Assembly (NCBI RefSeq): GCF_958295425.1
Contig: NC_081149.1
Span: 5,113,194-5,177,193, forward strand
Length of the DNA stretch: 64,000 bases
Origin: Solea solea
Taxonomy: Eukaryota > Chordata > Actinopteri > Pleuronectiformes > Soleidae
Direction: 5' to 3'
The notes below the pieces were generated by a model. That model did not search any database. It was given only the letters and a program-made list of their open reading frames with translations, and was not told where the DNA came from. Positions 61,373 through 64,000 of the stretch are shown here, one piece after another (within the stretch, counting starts at the first letter, position 1; each line of letters starts with the position of its first letter). The translations under genes and the position numbers were made by a program.

Positions 61373-63621
61373 CGGCGTCCCCGTGCATGTCGATCCAAAC
61401 TTCGGGGGGGATCGCGGCAACGTATGGCAAAGTTATAGGGCACTTCCTGTTTAAAATGGCCGACTTCCTGTTCGGTCAAATGCTCGTCCGTAAACGTGTT
61501 CAGGGAAGTTCCCTTGTCTTACATATCAAGTTTTGTTCAGATCGGACAATCTTAGAGTTTACTTCCTGTTTCGGGCATTCCACTTCCTGTAGGGAGGTGA
61601 CCTTTTACGGACATGCTCAGGACAGGTCCCTGGTGTCACATATAAGATTTTGTGCAAATCGGACAACGTACGGCAAAGTTAGAGGGCACTTCCTGTTTAA
61701 AATGGCCGACTTCCTGTTCGTCTCCGGAAACATGTTCAGGGAAGGTCCCATAACTCACATATCTAGTTTCGTGTCAATCGGACAATGTAAGACTTTACTT
61801 CCTGTTTCGGGCGTTCCACTTCCTGTAGGGAGGTGACCTTTTACGGACATGCTCAGGACAGGTCCCTTAACTCACATATAAGGTTTTGTGCAGATCGGAC
61901 AACGTACGGCAAAGTTAGAGGGCACTTCCTGTTTAAAATGGCCGACTTCCTGTTCGGTCAACGGCGTCTCCGTAAACATGTTCAGGGAAGGTCCCGTAAC
62001 TCACATATCTAGTTTCGTGTCAATCGGACAATGTAAGACTTTACTTCCTGTTTCGGGCGTTCCACTTCCTGTAGGGAGGTGACCTTTTACGGACATGTTG
62101 AGGAAGGGTCTGGGGTCCCACATACTAAGTTTCAAGCGGATACAACAATCCCTGTTGGAGCAGCATCAAAAACTATAAATGTAATTCTGTCTGCTGTCAC
62201 CAGGGGGCGCTGTATTTGAAAATGAATATTTTCATATAGACGTGTTCAGGGCCGGACTGTCATCAATCCTTGCAAGTTTGGTTCAGATCGGACCAGGATT
62301 GGCAAAGTTGTAACAGTTTGTTTTTTTAGAATTTTCTACCACCACCAGGAGGCGCTGTTTTCAAAATGTACCGTTTCAGCAACATAGTCGTCTTCAGCAA
62401 CTAACCATCATCAACTATAGCAAGTTTGGTTGGGATCAGACCTTCCATCGCGAAGTTATAAGAGTTTCATTGTCTGTTATGAAAAATTATTATTATCTCC
62501 AATTTTGGCGCCCCCTATCTCGTACGCCATACAATATTTTAAAAAGCTTTTGATAACTTTTGATGCTCAACTCGTCCACATTGATCTCACCAAGTTTGAA
62601 GGTGATCGCACAAAAGCTCTAGGAGGAGATAATTGAAATACAAGCTGTCATATTGTCTGCTGTCACCAGGGGGCGCTGTTTTCGAAATTGAATATTTTCA
62701 TATAGACGTCTTTAGGGCCGGACTATCATCAATCCTAGCAAGTTTGGTTCAGATCGGACCAGGATTCACGAAGTTGTAGCAGTTTGATTTTTTGTCCCAA
62801 AAATCCGACTTTGCGTCGTTGCCATGGCAACACTGTTAAACGATTTGTCGTCATATTGATCACGCATCATCTACCATGTGTTTTGACTGTTGTCACCAAT
62901 TTTCAGTGCGGTACGATTATCTGTGTAAAAGTTATTCCCGAAATCGTAAAAAAACTTTTTTTTGGTGTATTTTCTTTCACCACAAGGAGGCGCTGTTTTC
63001 AAACTTCACCGTTTTTTCATAGACGTCTTCAGCCATGGCCCATCATCAATGGTAGCAAGTTTGGTTCGGATCGGACCTTCCATCGCAAAGTTATAAGAGT
63101 TTTGTTTTTCTGATGCGAAACATCAGAATCATCACGAACTTTGCCGCCCCCTATCTCGTGCGCCATGCGACATTTGAAAAAACTTTTGATACCGTGAGCT
63201 CCTCAACTGGTCCACAGGGACCTCACCAAGTTTGAAGGTGATCGCACGAAAACTCTAGGAGGAGTTAGTTCAAATACCATTGCTGCGAATTCGCCAAAAT
63301 CGCCAAAAAATCGCCAATCAACCCAAGATGGCGGATTTCCTGTTGGGTTTGGATCATGGTCATAATGTAATTTTTTCTTCATCCTGACCCACTACACATG
63401 TGTACCGAATTTCGTGCATGTGCGATATTTGTGTTGGTCATGGTGAATTTGGACAGGTGGCGCCGCACTTATTGGCCCCTCCCACATTCAATTTTCGACG
63501 CACATTCCCCGAACCTTTTTCAGACGTAAATTTACACCAGGATTGATGCGGTCACAAAAATTGGTGAGTTTTGGGGTATGGGAAAGGCCTCAAAAAGGCA
63601 ATTCATTTGGGGGAATAATAA

Positions 63622-63652
<31 letters not shown>

Positions 63653-63808
63653 CCTTCCAGTTTCAATAGGGTTCTTGCAACCTTGTTGCTCGAACCCTAA
63701 TAATCCTTCCAGTTTCAATAGGTTTCTTGCAACCTTGTTGCTCGAACCCTAATAATAATCCTTCCAGTTTCAATAGGTTTCTTGCAACCTTGTTGCTCGA
63801 ACCCTAAT
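63653..63808 (+). repeat. Three short tandem copies (52 and 55 bp periods) at array end
   Basis: CCTTCCAGTTTCAATAGG starts at 63,653, 63,705 and 63,760; each copy ends CTCGAACCCTAATAAT. This replaces the hairpin after the last 2.4-kb unit and probably represents the natural 3' tail of the dispersed repeat. Confidence 0.85.
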
Positions 63809-64000
63809 AATCTCACACACACACTCACACAGACATCTGTGTCTCATCATCAGACACAGATAATGAGCACATGAAGAGATTATAATCTGCCGACGCACGA
63901 GTGAGAGGACACTTTGACACTTGGACTGAGGTCAAGAGGAGGAGGAGGGGTCAAGAGGAGGAGGAGGGGTCAGGAGAAGGAGGCGGAGAGCGATGGCACA
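63809..64000. other. No feature seen
   Basis: CA-rich then GAGGAGG-rich low-complexity sequence; no gene signal. Confidence 0.6.

Larger units (their letters stand above)
51492..63652 (+). repeat. Tandem array of five about 2.4-kb non-coding units
   Basis: Five head-to-tail copies; the landmark CGGCGTCC after each spacer hairpin lies at 51,673, 54,074, 56,494, 58,953 and 61,373 (periods 2401, 2420, 2459, 2420). Copies are near-identical: an internal 207-nt open frame translates identically in copies 1, 2, 3 and 5 and differs at three residues in copy 4. Within a unit the order is three ETS-motif-rich blocks of about 240 bp, then two diverged repeats of a module containing AAGTTTGGTTCAGATCGGAC and CCCCCTATCTCGT, then a 3' tail with a short AAT microsatellite. 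No coding potential beyond chance frames. The segments resemble dispersed repeats common in percomorph genomes; the family is not identified here. Confidence 0.9.

Noticed and set aside
52701..63113. Repeated open frames of 64-149 codons in the 2.4-kb units (for example starting MGSDLPSRSYKS and MIFCPKNPTLRR)
   Set aside because: They are conserved only because the DNA units are nearly identical. No domain, no codon bias, no splice context, and frames break freely between units.

Overview
The window is vertebrate, almost certainly teleost, genomic DNA. All three recognisable genes are on the minus strand, split into short exons with GT-AG introns, and embedded in DNA rich in microsatellites, fold-back transposon remnants and dispersed repeats of the kind common in percomorph fish. 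The species cannot be named from the sequence. Coding exons were located by matching conserved liprin-alpha, nucleobindin and D-cyclin sequence and then fixing each boundary from splice sites; in all three genes the exon phases add up without a frame break.

Layout. Positions 1-30,603 hold ppfia3 (liprin-alpha-3), 27 coding exons from the start codon at 30,603 down to an exon cut by or ending near the left window edge. The last C-terminal exon or exons lie outside. A CpG-rich block at about 32,690-32,965 is the likely promoter and first non-coding exon. Intron 1 (21,711-30,252) contains a 79-bp minisatellite with a five-monomer higher-order period. Positions 36,690-44,325 hold nucb1 (nucleobindin-1), complete with 12 coding exons, a poly(A) signal, a probable non-coding first exon and a CRE-like site. 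Positions 45,107-48,075 hold a complete but divergent D-type cyclin of four coding exons with a TATA box; its two penultimate exons appear fused and it carries an acidic insertion. PPFIA3 and NUCB1 are also near each other on human 19q13.33, so this is a conserved neighbourhood; the cyclin next to them has no counterpart I know of in that human interval.

Positions 48,080-51,490 are gene-poor, with degenerate repeats. Positions 51,492-63,652 form a head-to-tail array of five near-identical copies of a roughly 2.4-kb non-coding unit, each preceded by a GC-rich hairpin of about 130 nt. Each unit contains perfect CTCF-core-like motifs, about a dozen ACTTCCTG (ETS-like) motifs and nested internal duplications. 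This array is the most unusual structure in the window.

The three genes do not form a pathway: liprin-alpha-3 is a presynaptic scaffold, nucleobindin-1 a Golgi and secreted Ca2+-binding protein, and the cyclin a CDK4/6-type regulator. Shared features are co-orientation and repeat-expanded introns; in at least four introns a pyrimidine-rich microsatellite abuts the 3' splice site.
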